Part shown: positions 27,605 to 38,639 of the stretch, piece after piece
Layout of the letters: the number at the start of each line of letters is the position of its first letter
Numbering within the stretch: the first letter of the stretch is position 1
Assembly (NCBI GenBank): GCA_009746045.1
Contig: RPFO01002085.1
Location: 1-40,445, forward strand
DNA from: Mesostigma viride
Taxonomy: Eukaryota > Streptophyta > Mesostigmatophyceae > Mesostigmatales > Mesostigmataceae
Length of the DNA stretch: 40,445 nucleotides
Reading direction: 5' to 3'
Position numbers and translations under genes: made by a program
Notes under the pieces: generated by a model
What the model saw: only the letters and a program-made list of their open reading frames with translations
Told to the model about the DNA's origin: nothing
The model's database searches: none

Positions 27605-28113
27605 TTAATTTTCAAGCTGAGGTAGGCCCGCGTCTCCCCCGTCGCCCATCTGCTCCATCATGTGCTGTATGAGGCCCCTGCACGCCGCCTCGGGGTCCTG
27701 CTGCCCCTCCACCACACTGTTGGCGAAGGACTGCGCCATGGCCTCCGCCTGCTGCATGATCTCGGGGGGGATCTCCTGGATGCCGATGCCGATGATGGCC
27801 AGAGTCTGCAGGTACTGCCAGATGGCCTCCTGGGTGCCGGCGGGGGACTTTTGCCACTTGGTCTGGAAATTGACGTCCCGCAAGTAGGCACGTCGCCGAA
27901 CGCCTCAAACACCGACTCGTCCTTGGACATGATCGCCTGCATGTGAGGCCCGATAGCCTCCATGTACTTCTGCAACGGCAGCCGGGCGTTCGACTTGCAC
28001 GCCAGCTCGAACGCCGTCAGGATGCCCGGGATGGTCCGCTCTTCCGGGTACGCCATCTCGAGCTCGCTCAGGAAGGACTTCATCATGCTGTTGAAAGCCT
28101 GCACCGCCGACAT
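27605..28113 (-). CDS. NCLDV-conserved helical protein of unknown function (frame break)
   Basis: Start ATG 28113 (MSAVQAFNSMMKSFLSELEMAYPEE). First frame: helical, with KSNARLPLQKYMEAIGPHMQAIMSKDESVFE. Second frame: LRDVNFQTKWQKSPAGTQEAIWQYLQTLAIIGIGIQEIPPEIM. The two meet near 27888, where one missing base separates them. The combination (FPEE ... P-x-MxKDESxF ... W-x(6)-T-x-AIWQYLQTL-x-xIG-x-x-x-x-x-PPE) is a layout I know from phycodnavirus- and mimivirus-group hypothetical proteins. About 170 residues in all. Function unknown. Confidence 0.6.
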
Positions 28114-28193
28114 CGCGCACCTATATACACTACAGCGCAAATTATTAGGCGCGCGTAGACGAAAAAAATATATGCCAACAAGGTATACGCAAA

Positions 28194-28394
28194 ATGGTGC
28201 TCTCGCGGTCCCCGTTGACTCAGGATATCATCAAGGCCATGGTCGTCATGCTCGCTCTGGCGCTCGCCGACGCGCACGAAAACAATACCGGGTACGCGGC
28301 CGGGCTCAAGGACAAGAGCATGTGGATGCGGATCGCCTTCGTCTCCGGATCTCTCGCCGCCTTCTGGTTGGTCTTTCAGCCGCGACTAGGCTAA
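28194..28394 (+). CDS. Small two-helix membrane protein
   Basis: 66 residues from ATG 28194 (MVLSRSPLTQDIIKAMVVML). Helices IIKAMVVMLALALADA and MRIAFVSGSLAAFWLVF. GAAAAAAATATATG lies about 20 nt upstream and is a plausible promoter. Divergent from the gene at 28113. Size and pattern resemble small virion membrane proteins of NCLDVs, but no family is recognised. Confidence 0.5.
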   Translation: MVLSRSPLTQDIIKAMVVMLALALADAHENNTGYAAGLKDKSMWMRIAFVSGSLAAFWLVFQPRLG

Positions 28395-28461
28395 CGGCAG
28401 CGCACGCACCGCGCTCAAAAAACGCAAAAATTCAAAACGTTCTGTATAGCGCGATCGAACG

Positions 28462-29097
28462 ATGGACGTCAAGGTCCGCATCAACGGAACGATGCACAAG
28501 TGGTCCTTCCCCTCCTCCATGGTGGGGACCGCCCAGTCCATGACCGGCGAGAGCGCAGAGGAGTGCAAGACAATCCTCAAGACCGTTATCGTGCGTCTCG
28601 CCGGGCTGCTCGAATCGGGAGCCATGGAGGGCGCGGTCAGCGACGTGGAGGTCGTGTGCCTGATGCACATCAGGAACCAGAAGGACCTGCCCGATGTCAT
28701 GAAGAATGGCATCTCGCTCATCCTCGACGGCTGGAAGGCGGCCGAGGAGAGCATCAACGAGCAGGGGCGCAAGGGGCTCAGGATGCTGGAACGGATTATA
28801 CCTGTGCTCATGACGTGCGAGAACAGGGAGGCCTTCGACAAGTTCTTCTCCAGCACGCTGTACCCCTGCATGGAGGACGGGGAAATGAAAGCCATCGTCA
28901 AGTTCCTCAGGGTCATGTCCAACTGGACCAACTCGGGCGAGCCCCTCGTCAAGAAGGACAGCCACTACATCGAGAAGTACTTGGAGAGGGTGTACGCAAA
29001 CCTGGTGACCCCCGTCCTGGCGGTCAAGAAACACACGGTGGTGTCAAAACGGCTAGACGCCGCCGCAGACACCATCGAGGAGTACATCGACACCTGA
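28462..29097 (+). CDS. Uncharacterised 211-residue helical protein
   Basis: Intact from ATG 28462 (MDVKVRINGTMHKWSFPSS) to stop at 29097. The first 20 residues look like a beta hairpin, the rest amphipathic helices (IKAIVKFLRVMSNWTN, HYIEKYLERVYANLV). No cysteine cluster, catalytic motif or membrane segment seen. Preceded by AAAAAACGCAAAAATTC. It sits among virion-type genes. Function unknown. Confidence 0.55.
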   Translation: MDVKVRINGTMHKWSFPSSMVGTAQSMTGESAEECKTILKTVIVRLAGLLESGAMEGAVSDVEVVCLMHIRNQKDLPDVMKNGISLILDGWKAAEESINEQGRKGLRMLERIIPVLMTCENREAFDKFFSSTLYPCMEDGEMKAIVKFLRVMSNWTNSGEPLVKKDSHYIEKYLERVYANLVTPVLAVKKHTVVSKRLDAAADTIEEYIDT

Positions 29098-29217
29098 GGC
29101 GGCGCGCTTTCGCACGCCCTATTCTCGGGACTGTCTATTGAGTACACACACCGACATGAGTGGAGGCGCGCCGCTCGGAAAGGCGTTCTCATTTTCCCCT
29201 ATCGCCGAGGAAGAAGC

Positions 29218-29526
29218 ATGCCGCAACAACACGTGCAAGGACAGCAGGACGGGCGACCCCCCGCCGAGATTGAGAGGGAGCCCATCAACATCCCGTCGCA
29301 ATCGTTCCCACCGCCACCGAGCGGCATTGCCAGGAGGCCCGCGCAGCCCGACCAGGCCCAGCGGCTGGCGAGGCAGCAAACGCTGTTCGAGATGAAGATG
29401 CGCGAGATAGCCAAGGAGGAGTCGCGCAATAGCGGCATGATATTCCTCACCGCCGGCGTCGTGATCGCCGGCATTCTTGCGTACACGTACATTTACAAGA
29501 AGCCGCCCGTCGAGCTTCCCGAGTGA
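29218..29526 (+). CDS. Small C-terminally anchored membrane protein (start uncertain)
   Basis: From ATG 29218, 102 residues: a Gln/Pro-rich head, a basic helix (RLARQQTLFEMKMREIAKEE), then membrane helix SGMIFLTAGVVIAGILAYTYIY and a short tail. An earlier ATG at 29155 reads MSGGAPLGKAFSFSPIAEEE in another frame; its sequence looks protein-like and could be the true N-terminus if one base is lost near 29216 or in the 6-base C run at about 29265. AATAAAG follows the gene at about 29550 and could be a polyadenylation signal. Confidence 0.5.
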   Translation: MPQQHVQGQQDGRPPAEIEREPINIPSQSFPPPPSGIARRPAQPDQAQRLARQQTLFEMKMREIAKEESRNSGMIFLTAGVVIAGILAYTYIYKKPPVELPE

Positions 29527-29594
29527 CTCGGTGATTAAGCCCGTCTATTTTTAATAAAGTTTTTTCTCGCACTATTGTATCGCACCACAACACA

Positions 29595-32500
29595 ATGAGC
29601 GTCTCCCTTTCGACCCTAGGAACTGGCAGATTCAAGCAAGTGCTCACCGAGCAGGTAAGCTCAGACGTTCAGCCAACCAGTTCATTTGCCATCCTGTCCA
29701 ACACCAAGATCGACCTAGTTCCCAACGTCCTCAATGGAAACGCCGTCGACGCCACCGTTTTGCCGACGACCGACCTGGCCACCAACGAGGTCGTCGTGCA
29801 CGGTAACCTCCGTGTTATGGGTGCTATCGACGGCGCACTCAGCAGCAGCAGTCCACGGTGGACTACACCAAGAACACGTCGACGACCGAGGCGACCAACA
29901 CACTCTTGGCTTCATCCAGTAACCACCTCGTTCTCCAGGCAGCATCCACCGCGAAGGAGGTGATCGTGCAGGACTCGAAGTTTGTGGCCCATCGCCCGAC
30001 GACCGCACTCACCACCACCACCGTGCCTGTGCCTGACATCCTGGCCGTCCGTGCCGAGAGAGCGGGGGCTGCCGATACCCAGGAGTTCACCCTGGGTCTC
30101 GCGTACGGCGACACGGGCTCTACCTTCTTGTCCACGGATGGCAACTCCACCAGCAAGACCGCGTGGCGCGGTCTCATCGATTCGGGGGCAAACGATATGG
30201 AGATCAAGTCTGACTCCCAGATGCGCGTGTCCGCCGACCGTCTCGCCACCGGTGAGGTGCGGCTGGGAGCTGGGTCTGGCATCACCCTGGCACCCAGCAT
30301 CGCCACACCGGGTGCCGACCCCGCCACCAAGATCGTCGTGCAGGCCGCCGCGCTCGAGGACACGTCTCTCGCCGTCTCGGGCGTGTCGGCGCTGTCGGAA
30401 ACGCGGCAGGCGCACGCGTACTCGACCGACGCCACCACCATCGCGGCCAAGAGGGGCGTAGGCAACTCCACGACCGGCGGCAACCTCTGGATCACGGGCG
30501 ATACCAGTGTAGCGGACAGCAGCGTCGCCGTCGAGCAGGTCAAGTTCGTCGACTCGAGCGTGTCGACCACCAACCCGTCTCTCGCGCTGTCCGCCGCGGC
30601 TAACGTCTCGGTCATGAACGACCTGGTGCTCACCGCCACGGACGGCGACGGCGGAAGATTGCCACCAAGACCGGCGACCTCTACCTCAACCCCGCGAGCG
30701 GGACACTCAAGGTCAACGGCAACATGCAGGTGGACGGCACGCTGACGACCGTCAACACCACCGTGCAGGAGGCTGTCGTCACCGAGAAGACTCTGCGACT
30801 CGCCGGCACCAAGAACACGGTGGCCGTCGCGTGGGCCTTCAACGGCAACTCCAACCTCAGCACGACCGGTGTGGTCATGGCCCCCACTAACGCCTCTGTC
30901 ACGGCGGGCAAGCTGCTGCTGGCCGCCAACGTGTCGGCGAACGGCACGGCCAGCTGGGTCTCCCCCTTCCCCAAGAACCTCGAGTCGTTTGAGATCACCT
31001 TCAATGTCTCTCTCGCCGGCGTGCCAGGTGCGGCGTCGTCTGTCAAGAAACTGTTCTCGTACGGCCCCTTGGCCGGCAAGCTGAACGTGCCCGCATCCGG
31101 CTCGTTTGGAACCGTCACCATCGATAACGGCGGCGGAGTGACCAGCACCTCCTCGTCGACTCCCATCAGGACGGACGGCACCATCGCCAACATCAAGTAC
31201 AAGGTCGTCGCGCGCAGGACTTACTACGCCACCACCGCAATGTCCACCTTCGAGCTGTTCGTCGACGGTGTGCGGTGTATCAGCACCACCGGCGACGGTA
31301 TCGCTCTTCTCGACCTTCTCGCCACCCCCGCCTTCGTTCTCGGCGGGACACGTTCACCTGCGCGTCTCGTACGACGACATCCGAATCGAGACCGTGACCG
31401 CCCCCTCCAACACGGTGACCGACGGGGCGGGTGTCAGCGTCCTCGGCGACGGCGCCGTCAACAACGTCCCTTGCGACCGCTCGATCACGTGGCAGAAGGG
31501 AACCACACAGGAGAAGGGCGACCACACCGGCTCCTACTGGCAGGTGAAGGGCGGGCAGCTCATGCTCTCCCGGACGATCGACGCCAGTCTGCGGAAGGCG
31601 CCGGGGTCCAGCATCCTGCTCAGTTCTCTGCCTCCCAAGACCGGCACGTCAACCGAGCCCAACTTGTGGAAGCTGGACACCTACACCACCCCGAGTGCGG
31701 GCAACTACGCTACCGTGGACTCGGTGTCGGCGCTGAACCTGGCATACTCTACCGCATCGGCACAGCCCGAGACGTGGCTGGGTGACTGGCAGTTGACAGG
31801 CGCGAATACGTATTTGAACAACACAGGCACGGGTACAAGCGGGGCTATCAATGTCGGCAACGGGGCCATTATTGGCAACAGCTCGCTGCAAATCCCAGTT
31901 CAGGGGTCTGCCGTCAATGCTTTTAATGTACAGCTACCCGACCTCGACACGGGCACGGCAAACAACGGGCTGGGGCTATGGACGGTCGAGGCGAGAGTGA
32001 AAACGACCGTTAATAACACCTCCGACGTCCTCCTCTTTAAACTGGGCCAAGACTTCTTCGGCGCGGGCGGCGGTAACCAAGTCGCACTCTTTCTTAACGG
32101 CTCGAATGGTTTGTGCCTGAGAACGGAGTGTCCCGGAGCCGGCGATGACAGTTTGCTGATCCCCATCGCGACCAACCAACTCGCGACCGCCCCCGCAATC
32201 AATCCCAACGACGGCAACTACCACACCTACCGCCTGTCACGTATCGCGGTTGGCGCCTCTCAGGGGGAAATTGCCCCGGGCACTGAAAACACTTACTTCA
32301 ACCTTTGGGTGGATGGACGTCAGATCAACGTCAACACGGGCTCTAATGGGGTCATAATCAACAATGGCACCAAGTTGTCCCACGCACCCCTCGTGAGCAC
32401 CACCCAAAACTGGCTCCGTCTCGGCAACACTCAGCGGCCGGCACTTACCGCGGCAGTGACGGTGGATTACGCGAGGTTCAAGAACGGCTTCACCAACACC

Positions 32501-34198
32501 GGCAGCGACGTCTGGCTTGGCGAATGGCACTTCGACGGGACCTCGCTGTCTAACTCTGGAGTGGGTGCGGCAACCACCGGCCTGAACGTCGTATACGGCG
32601 GCCTCGGCACCGATTTCCCCATCAGTGGTGAATATCAGATACCAGTGGCCGGTGCGGCGGCGGCCAACAAGATATACGCCTACGCAGGTGACCTGGACAC
32701 GACGGGGACGGTGGCAGACGATGGGTACGGCAATTGGACAGTGGAAGCGCGCGTGAGGACGGTAGCGGGTGCGGGGGATACGAGCAAGTTTTGCATATTC
32801 TCCATCGGAAACGACTCGACGTCCGGGAACCGCATCAGCGTGTATTGCAATGGCACGCTTCTGTATATCGAGGCGGAGACCACCGTGTCGGGCGCGAGGG
32901 CGGTGACTATCCCGTTCGCAAACCTCACGAGCTATGCAGTCAGCACCGCACCCAACGACGGTAACTTTCACACGTACAGACTGGGACGCCTCCAGAACAA
33001 TAATACCGGAACAAGCGCCGACGCCACCACTCTGCACCGATTCTGGTATGATGGTGTGGAGTTCGTGTTGACTGTCGGAGTCAACGGTGTCGCCCAGCCC
33101 AACGGAGCTATTGCCAACCCCCCCATCAAGAGCACCAACGCGTACATCCGCCTCGGAAACAACCTCGAGCCGGGGAGTCTGCAGGCGACCCGGGTGGAAT
33201 ACGTGCGTTACATGAACGGGCCGGATGCTCCCGTGACTTCCACTCCAAACCACGTCAGCGGGTACTTCCAGACCTACTACGGCACCGCCGGCTACCTCAC
33301 GTCCAGCTACGGGATCACCGGAATCACAAGGGGGTCGGCGGCCAACGGTTCCGGCGTCCTGGTAACCGGCATCGTGAAGCCCATCACGTCCTTAGCCAGC
33401 GCGACGGGTGGGTCGATCGGAACGGGCACCGGCACCGCAATGACGGCCCCTTTCCTCTGCGGCGTCGGCGGCTCCACCAAATCGAACAAGGACATGGTGG
33501 AGCTGGTCACCGTCGGCGACCCCGCCACTGCCGGCGCGTACGTCAGCGTGTGGGCCTGGCGGTCGGGGCGCATCTTGATGTTCAACGGGACATCGTACAC
33601 CGAGACCTTGAATCCTGTCGTGGGCTCGTCCGAGTTTGTGCTGGGTGTCCACCTGTCCGCCACCGAGCCGCAGCTGTTCATCAACGGCCAGCTCAAGTCC
33701 AGCTCCGACGCCGCCGTCATGCTGCCGTGGAGGACTATCGCCGGCAACGTCGCCACGACCATCAGTGCCGGCAACACCGGCGCTATCCTGAGCAGCACCG
33801 CTTCCGCCCGGGGTGTTTATCTCGGTCCTCGAAGCACGTACGACGTGACCAGCACCGTCACGACTCCCACGCTCAACGTTGGCTACAAGAACTGGCGCTT
33901 AGTGGACACCGGCCTCAACAGCATGACGGCACAGCAGATCGCCGACACGCAGCTGTACAGGTACTCCAGCGAGTACGACTCCGGCCCTCTCACCGTCACG
34001 TACGGTTTCCGTATTGCGGACGACGAGACGCTGCAGATCGTCAAGACCCAGGGGTCCATGGCCAGTACTACGAACACGATGCTCGGTAACATCCTCCCCG
34101 TCAGCGAGGACGGAACGGGGGCCTTGACCGTGAACTCCCTTGGCGCCATCGGTTCTAGCACCGTGGACCCGGTTATGGATCTGACCAACAAGCGTTAA
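29595..34198 (+). CDS. Very large fibre/adhesin-like protein with two tandem LamG-type modules (three frame breaks)
   Basis: About 1,530 residues if read as one gene from ATG 29595 (MSVSLSTLGTGRFKQVL). Frame breaks lie near 29840, 30655 and 31345; the text on both sides joins smoothly at each (for example LLATPAFVLGG into HVHLRVSYDD). The N-terminal half has repeated short beta motifs, including GNLRVMGAID and LYLNPASGTLKVNGNMQVDGTLTTVN, typical of phage tail fibres and algal-virus fibre proteins. Two duplicated concanavalin/LamG-like modules follow: about 31768-32500 and 32503-33226, each with W-L-G-[DE]-W, LWTVEARV, DGN-[YF]-HTYRL and WLRLGN/YIRLGN. A third LamG-like region ends before the stop at 34198. 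Probable role: host-surface or glycan binding by the virion. Confidence 0.65.
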
Positions 34199-34232
34199 GG
34201 TGTGGTTGTGGGAGGCTATTTTTTTTACAATC

Positions 34233-34243
34233 GATATATAAAA
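34233..34243 (+). promoter_or_regulatory. TATA-like element
   Basis: GATATATAAAA, 8-18 nt before ATG 34251. Confidence 0.4.
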
Positions 34244-34250
34244 CCGCGTC

Positions 34251-35341
34251 ATGCCTCCCAACTTGGAGCAAGCAAACGGCAGGCTTTTTTTCAAGGCGAT
34301 TCAAACTCGAGAGCTGACCGGCATCTCGCAGGACTCGACACAAAACGCGTCACTCAAGATCGTCCAAGAGGATGGAAACACCGCTCTCCAGGCGGTCAAC
34401 CCGGATGGCAGTCTCGGCGCCAAGCTGGTCATTGGCGCGACTAGTGCATATCTGGAGAGCACGACTGGCGGAGGGGGCGCGGGGGCATCCAGGATGGGGT
34501 TCACTTCAGCGGGGCTCGTGGGTGTTTCGGGGGTCAGCAGTGAGCTGGCTGGCATCGAGACTGTCCCCACCCCGGTCGGTAGCATTAAGTTTGAGGGGCT
34601 CGTGGCTGACAATCACGATGTCAACTACCAAACTGTTACAACAGTGGCACCATCTCATACGATATTGAGGTCCACGACGAGTGACCTGATACTTGCGGGA
34701 AACGGATTGTTTAATACTAACAAGTATGCTCCCAAACGCCACGTCATCACATTGGGAGAATTGCACGCGTACCATGGTGATGGGACGTCGGATGAGGGGG
34801 GGGATGCCGTGAAGGTCATGGGGCGGCGTATGGAACCATCATCCACAACCTACGAGCCGGCCTCCATAAACCTCGGGATCCATCACAATGATAGTTTCGC
34901 TTCAACCGGAGCTAGCGTGACGCGCGGGAGGATAACAACAACCTCCAATGCCGACCTCACCCTCGAATCTGGAAGCCAACTGAGGATGAGGGGTGCTGAC
35001 GTGGTGATCGACTCGCACGCGACTGTGAAGATATACCCCAACAAGCCCATCTTCGTGCTGCCAGAAGACGATACAAACAACCCCACGGCTACCTGGAGAT
35101 ATCCCACAATAACAACGACCAATCGGGGGCCATCACACTGTCAACCCCCCCTATGATTTCACCGGTGGACATCGTGGTGAAGCCCGCGACTGGCATTTTT
35201 GGGGCCGAGGCGGACACATTCGAGCTGGGGTCAGGCGACGTGCGGTACAAGTTCACCGTCGTGGGCGGCCAGCTGCAGATCAAGAAGCGCGTGCTGAGTA
35301 CCGGCCTCCCCGACAAGACGATCTGCGTTTTCGACGCGTGA
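34251..35341 (+). CDS. Beta-rich fibre-like protein (frame break)
   Basis: About 363 residues from ATG 34251 (MPPNLEQANGRLFFKAIQTREL). Short beta repeats such as TTSDLILAGNG and TSNADLTLESGSQLRMRGADV resemble phage and phycodnavirus fibre shafts. A 4-base C run at 35072-35075 breaks the frame; one more base gives HGYLEISHNNNDQSGAITLS and then VDIVVKPATGIFGAEADTF to the stop at 35341. The C-terminal KFTVVGGQLQIKKRV is also a fibre-like strand pair. It lies between two lectin-like genes on the same strand. Confidence 0.6.
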
Positions 35342-35371
35342 AAAAACATCCGCCCTGTATATCGACCACTC

Positions 35372-36160
35372 ATGTCGTCCACGAAAACCATCGACCGACT
35401 GGAGGTGAACAAGTCGATTATTTTCCCCGACCGAACCACTCTCTCCTCCACGAACCCCTTCCAACTCGGCCAACTCGCCGAGTTCGTAACCGCCTGGAAT
35501 GACGACCTGGGAGTTGAATGGTTGGAATGCAGGGTGTTTGACCCGAATAGAAAGGCCCACGAATTGTTTTTTGCGATATGGGAAGACGATACGTACGAGT
35601 ACCAATGGGATTTCACCACGTCCGCCGCGAGCGTGGTCGGGAATCCCGTCAAGACGTTCAACAACGCGGTGGTGGAAGGTGGTGTCCTCAAGGTAGAAAA
35701 CGGGCAGGCCCCCTACGTGACGGGCGTGCCCACCGGTACTTTCACCTTTTGCGTGAACGTGATTCCAAAATTGGATCTATCGGCGGATCGCCCTCATAAT
35801 GAAAATAAGAAGTACCTTGTATGGTATGGCAATATCATCGTCTATGCGATAAACGGCGGCTATCTTACAGTTTATGACGGCAATAGCAACGGCCTGCCCT
35901 TTACAACGACGACGACGGTGGCGACGGTCCCGTTTCATTTGGCCATCACCAATCAAGGCACGACGCTTAAAGTGTACAAAGATGGTACGCTCATCTTCAC
36001 GTCAAACAACAGTGATGTGGGGGGGGCAAATCCCCAACTAATGTTAGACAGGGGCGGTGATGGTGCGGCAGATGTATATGGTCCCGGCATATGGTACGAC
36101 AAAGTGCTCATCAAATCGGGTGTGGCCATGACCAGGGAAGATATATTGAAACTCGTGTGA
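35372..36160 (+). CDS. Lectin-like (concanavalin/LamG fold) protein
   Basis: 262 residues, intact, from ATG 35372 (MSSTKTIDRLEVNKSIIFPD). The core YEYQWDFTTSAASVVGNPVKTFNNAVVEGGVLKV ... PFHLAITNQGTTLKVYKDGTLIFTS ... GPGIWYDKVLIKSGVAMTREDIL matches the strand order of concanavalin-like domains, where 'LKVYKDG' and the final 'xxVLxxALTxxEI' strand are typical. N-terminal VNKSIIFPDRT resembles the fibre genes upstream. Probably a virion attachment protein. Confidence 0.62.
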   Translation: MSSTKTIDRLEVNKSIIFPDRTTLSSTNPFQLGQLAEFVTAWNDDLGVEWLECRVFDPNRKAHELFFAIWEDDTYEYQWDFTTSAASVVGNPVKTFNNAVVEGGVLKVENGQAPYVTGVPTGTFTFCVNVIPKLDLSADRPHNENKKYLVWYGNIIVYAINGGYLTVYDGNSNGLPFTTTTTVATVPFHLAITNQGTTLKVYKDGTLIFTSNNSDVGGANPQLMLDRGGDGAADVYGPGIWYDKVLIKSGVAMTREDILKLV

Positions 36161-36220
36161 GAATGCGTGTGTTGATCAATTGACTGAATTATTTAAATAT
36201 GTCCATTGAATAAAGCTGGA

Positions 36221-36781
36221 ATGTTGCTAAGGAAACTCGGTCTCAACAAAAAAGTACAGCCACAACCGGGCGCGAAAGAGGCGCTCAGAAATCTAACACT
36301 GCAGGAACTGACCCCCTTCTCGTTCGACGGCCACGTGTTCTCCCCGGCCAAGGTGGTCAGGGTGTACGACGGGGACACCGTGAAGGTGGCCGTGCTGTCC
36401 CCATGGGACAACCTGCCCACCCTGCTGACGGTCAGGATGTGGGGCACGGACGCCGACGAGCTGGCACCCGCGCACGATCTGCCGAACAGGGACGAAATCA
36501 GGATGCGCGCCATGAGGGCCAGGAACAGGCTGGTGCAGTTGACGACGGACGTGAACGTCGAACTGGCCGACACACAGAAGTCGGTCAAGGACGTGCAGAC
36601 CATGATCGACGCGCGCAACCAGAAACTCGTCACGGTCCAGTGCCGCGGGTTCGACTGTTTCGGCCGCGTGCTGGGCGTGCTCTACGACCTGGACGGGACG
36701 TGCATCAACAAGGTGATGCTGGACGAGGAGCTGGTGAAGCCGCGGCCGGCGTCCGAAAGGCGCGCCGGTGTGGTGCTTTGA
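36221..36781 (+). CDS. Staphylococcal-nuclease-like (SNase/TNase) protein
   Basis: 186 residues from ATG 36221 (MLLRKLGLNKKVQPQ). FSPAKVVRVYDGDTVKVAV is the first strand pair of the SNase fold, with the D-G-D-T metal-site loop. TVRMWGTDADEL matches the usual 'vRl-x-GIDtPE' block, but its Arg precedes strand two as expected while the catalytic Glu position reads D-E. The C-terminal CFGRVLGVLYDLDGTCINKVMLDEELVKP is the 'yGR-x-la-x-v-G-x-n-l-n-x-x-lv-x-x-Gla' block, with its Arg. So it is a plausible active nuclease with an inserted helical hairpin between blocks (residues about 95-140). Such genes are known in several NCLDVs. Confidence 0.82.
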   Translation: MLLRKLGLNKKVQPQPGAKEALRNLTLQELTPFSFDGHVFSPAKVVRVYDGDTVKVAVLSPWDNLPTLLTVRMWGTDADELAPAHDLPNRDEIRMRAMRARNRLVQLTTDVNVELADTQKSVKDVQTMIDARNQKLVTVQCRGFDCFGRVLGVLYDLDGTCINKVMLDEELVKPRPASERRAGVVL

Positions 36782-36783
36782 TT

Positions 36784-37293
36784 CTAGCGCCTCAAGGCCG
36801 TTCCGTCACGGTACACGTGCGTCCTGGTCGTCACAAGCGGGGCGGCACGGGCAAGTAGTCGATTCTTCTCGTCCAGAAGAAAGCATCGATACTTTACGCT
36901 GAACTGCTTGGGCGGGTTTCGTCCGTCTAGGTAGAACTTGAGCCCTGTGTACGTGTACATGGATAGAAAGGGGACGACAGTGAGGGACTCGGGGTCGAAC
37001 TCATCCTCGCCAACGACTACTTTGACCCGGACGTCGCTCGTGATGTCTCTGATCACATCGCACGTCGGCAAGCGGTCGAGTTTGAATATCGAGTCGCCAG
37101 TCTGGCCGTCTACCTCGAGGACCGGGATGTGGTTGACAATGTACTTGGTGGACGGTTCATACGCGACACACTGGGTCCAGCCCTCGCCGACTTCTTCACG
37201 CGGGGGCGTCACGAGGACCTCGAGGGCCTGGTTGAGGGTCCCCTCTCCCAACTCGTACACTGGCAGTGTGTCGATTAATGCGTCGATGTCCAT
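36784..37293 (-). CDS. Uncharacterised 169-residue protein
   Basis: From ATG 37293 (MDIDALIDTLPVYELGEGTL) to the stop at 36784, three bases from the convergent nuclease gene. Mostly predicted beta (RVKVVVGEDEF, LTVVPFLSMYTYTGLKFYLDG, FSVKYRCFLLDEKN). No motif recognised. Possibly a small virion beta-sandwich protein; that is a guess. Confidence 0.5.
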   Translation of the reverse strand: MDIDALIDTLPVYELGEGTLNQALEVLVTPPREEVGEGWTQCVAYEPSTKYIVNHIPVLEVDGQTGDSIFKLDRLPTCDVIRDITSDVRVKVVVGEDEFDPESLTVVPFLSMYTYTGLKFYLDGRNPPKQFSVKYRCFLLDEKNRLLARAAPLVTTRTHVYRDGTALRR

Positions 37294-37344
37294 GGTGTAC
37301 ACGCTTTCATAGCACGGACTGATAATCCACTGGCTCTAGACGCA

Positions 37345-38639
37345 TCACAGGTCCATAACCACCTTCGTGGGGTCGCTGGCGGCGGCCTTCTTGCCCCCCC
37401 GCCCCGCTTCCTCGGCTTCTTCTTGCCCGCGTCCACCTGCACCGTGCGGACGTCGTCCCCCGCCACGGACGCGTCGTCGTACGCGCTCTCGCCCCCGTCG
37501 TCGATGATCTGCACCACACTGTCCCTCTGCGGGCTGGGCGGCATGGCCTCCTGCACCACCCTGTCCATGTTCACGGGGGGGCCACGTCCGGCCTGTACAG
37601 CATGGGCCCGCGCATCACGTACCCGCCACTCCCCCTCCGCCCCCCGGCGCGCCGTCGTCGCTCTCACGCGGAGGAGGCGGAGGAGCCTGCTGCCCCCCCC
37701 GGCGGCCTCCTGCTTCTGTATCATCATCTTCACGATGCTCTTCATCAGCTCGGGGTCCGTCTTGGCGATCTCGGTCATGGAGGGCAGCCCAGAACTGGCG
37801 AACGAAGCGGACATATGGAACATCATCGCCGACCCGCCCAGCATCAGCATCAGCTCCATCTCCGGCGGCATCGACACGCGGTGCCGGTGCTTGTCGTACA
37901 GCCGCTCGAACACCCCGTCGTAATCCGTGACGTTCGCCAGTATGCTCTCCGACCACCCGTCCAGCTTGAGGCCTATCGGGTCGTACCGGTTGTTGAAGAA
38001 CTGCATCGCGGACGTGGTGGCCACCAGCATCTGCCGCATCGTGTTGATGGCGTTCTTGGTCTCGATCGAGCGCGCCACCTTGTCGCACTCGAACCGCATC
38101 TCGTCGATGTCCGCGCGCATATCGAAGTTGGGAACGGCGAACCCCTTGTCCTTGTACCTGTGCAGCTTGTGCAGGAGGTCCAGCTTCTCCGCGTGGACCT
38201 CCTGCGGACTCTTTCTGGGCATCATGGCCTCGTCGTCGATCACGTCCTCGCCGTAATGCAGATCGTCCTCGTACCCCTCGTCGTCGCCGTACCCGTCGTA
38301 GTCGCCGTACTGGTCGAATTGGAACCCCTTCTCCATCGGCTGATGAGCCGGCGGGGGAGCCGAGAACATCGACTTGGTCTTCTTCGGGTTGGCCAGCATG
38401 TCGAACATGTCCTCCTTGCTCGATTTATTCCTCCCACCCCCCTTCTTGTCCTTGTGCTTGCTCTTTTTAGAGTGCAGCGGCACCGCGCCGACGGGGCCGG
38501 GCCACTCGCCGCCGTCGTCGTCCACTATGTCCACGTTGTCCATCGCGCCTCCTCGCACCATGGGGGCGTTTATTCTAGATCCACCACCCGAGCCGTCGTC
38601 CGCGTCCTCTATGTCCACGGGCAAGAGTTTGGTCGACAT
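37345..38639 (-). CDS. NCLDV-conserved protein (DUF5767-like) with disordered tail (several frame breaks)
   Basis: From ATG 38639. The first 150 residues are acidic and Gly-rich. The conserved core HAEKLDLLHKLHRYKDKG, DMRADIDEMRFECDKV, MQFFNNRYDPIGLKLDGWSE and MELMLMLGGSAMMFHM matches, in order, a family I know from many NCLDVs (DUF5767 by memory): 'eKl-x-LL-x-L', 'LNNRFDPF-x-x-LdGWSE' and 'L-x-x-MLGGSAfMFH'. The C-terminal low-complexity tail is broken at 37693-37700 (8 C), 37631-37645 (C runs), 37575-37581 (7 G) and 37394-37400 (7 C). Repairing them gives a PPPRESDDG stretch, then YVMRGPMLYRPDVAPPVNM and the end KKAAASDPTKVVMDL at 37345. Without repair the frame runs to 37275. Probably a virion protein. 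Confidence 0.72.

Noticed and set aside
29138-29395. Separate gene starting at about 29155
   Set aside because: It overlaps the 29218 gene in another frame; more likely the displaced N-terminus of that gene than a second gene.
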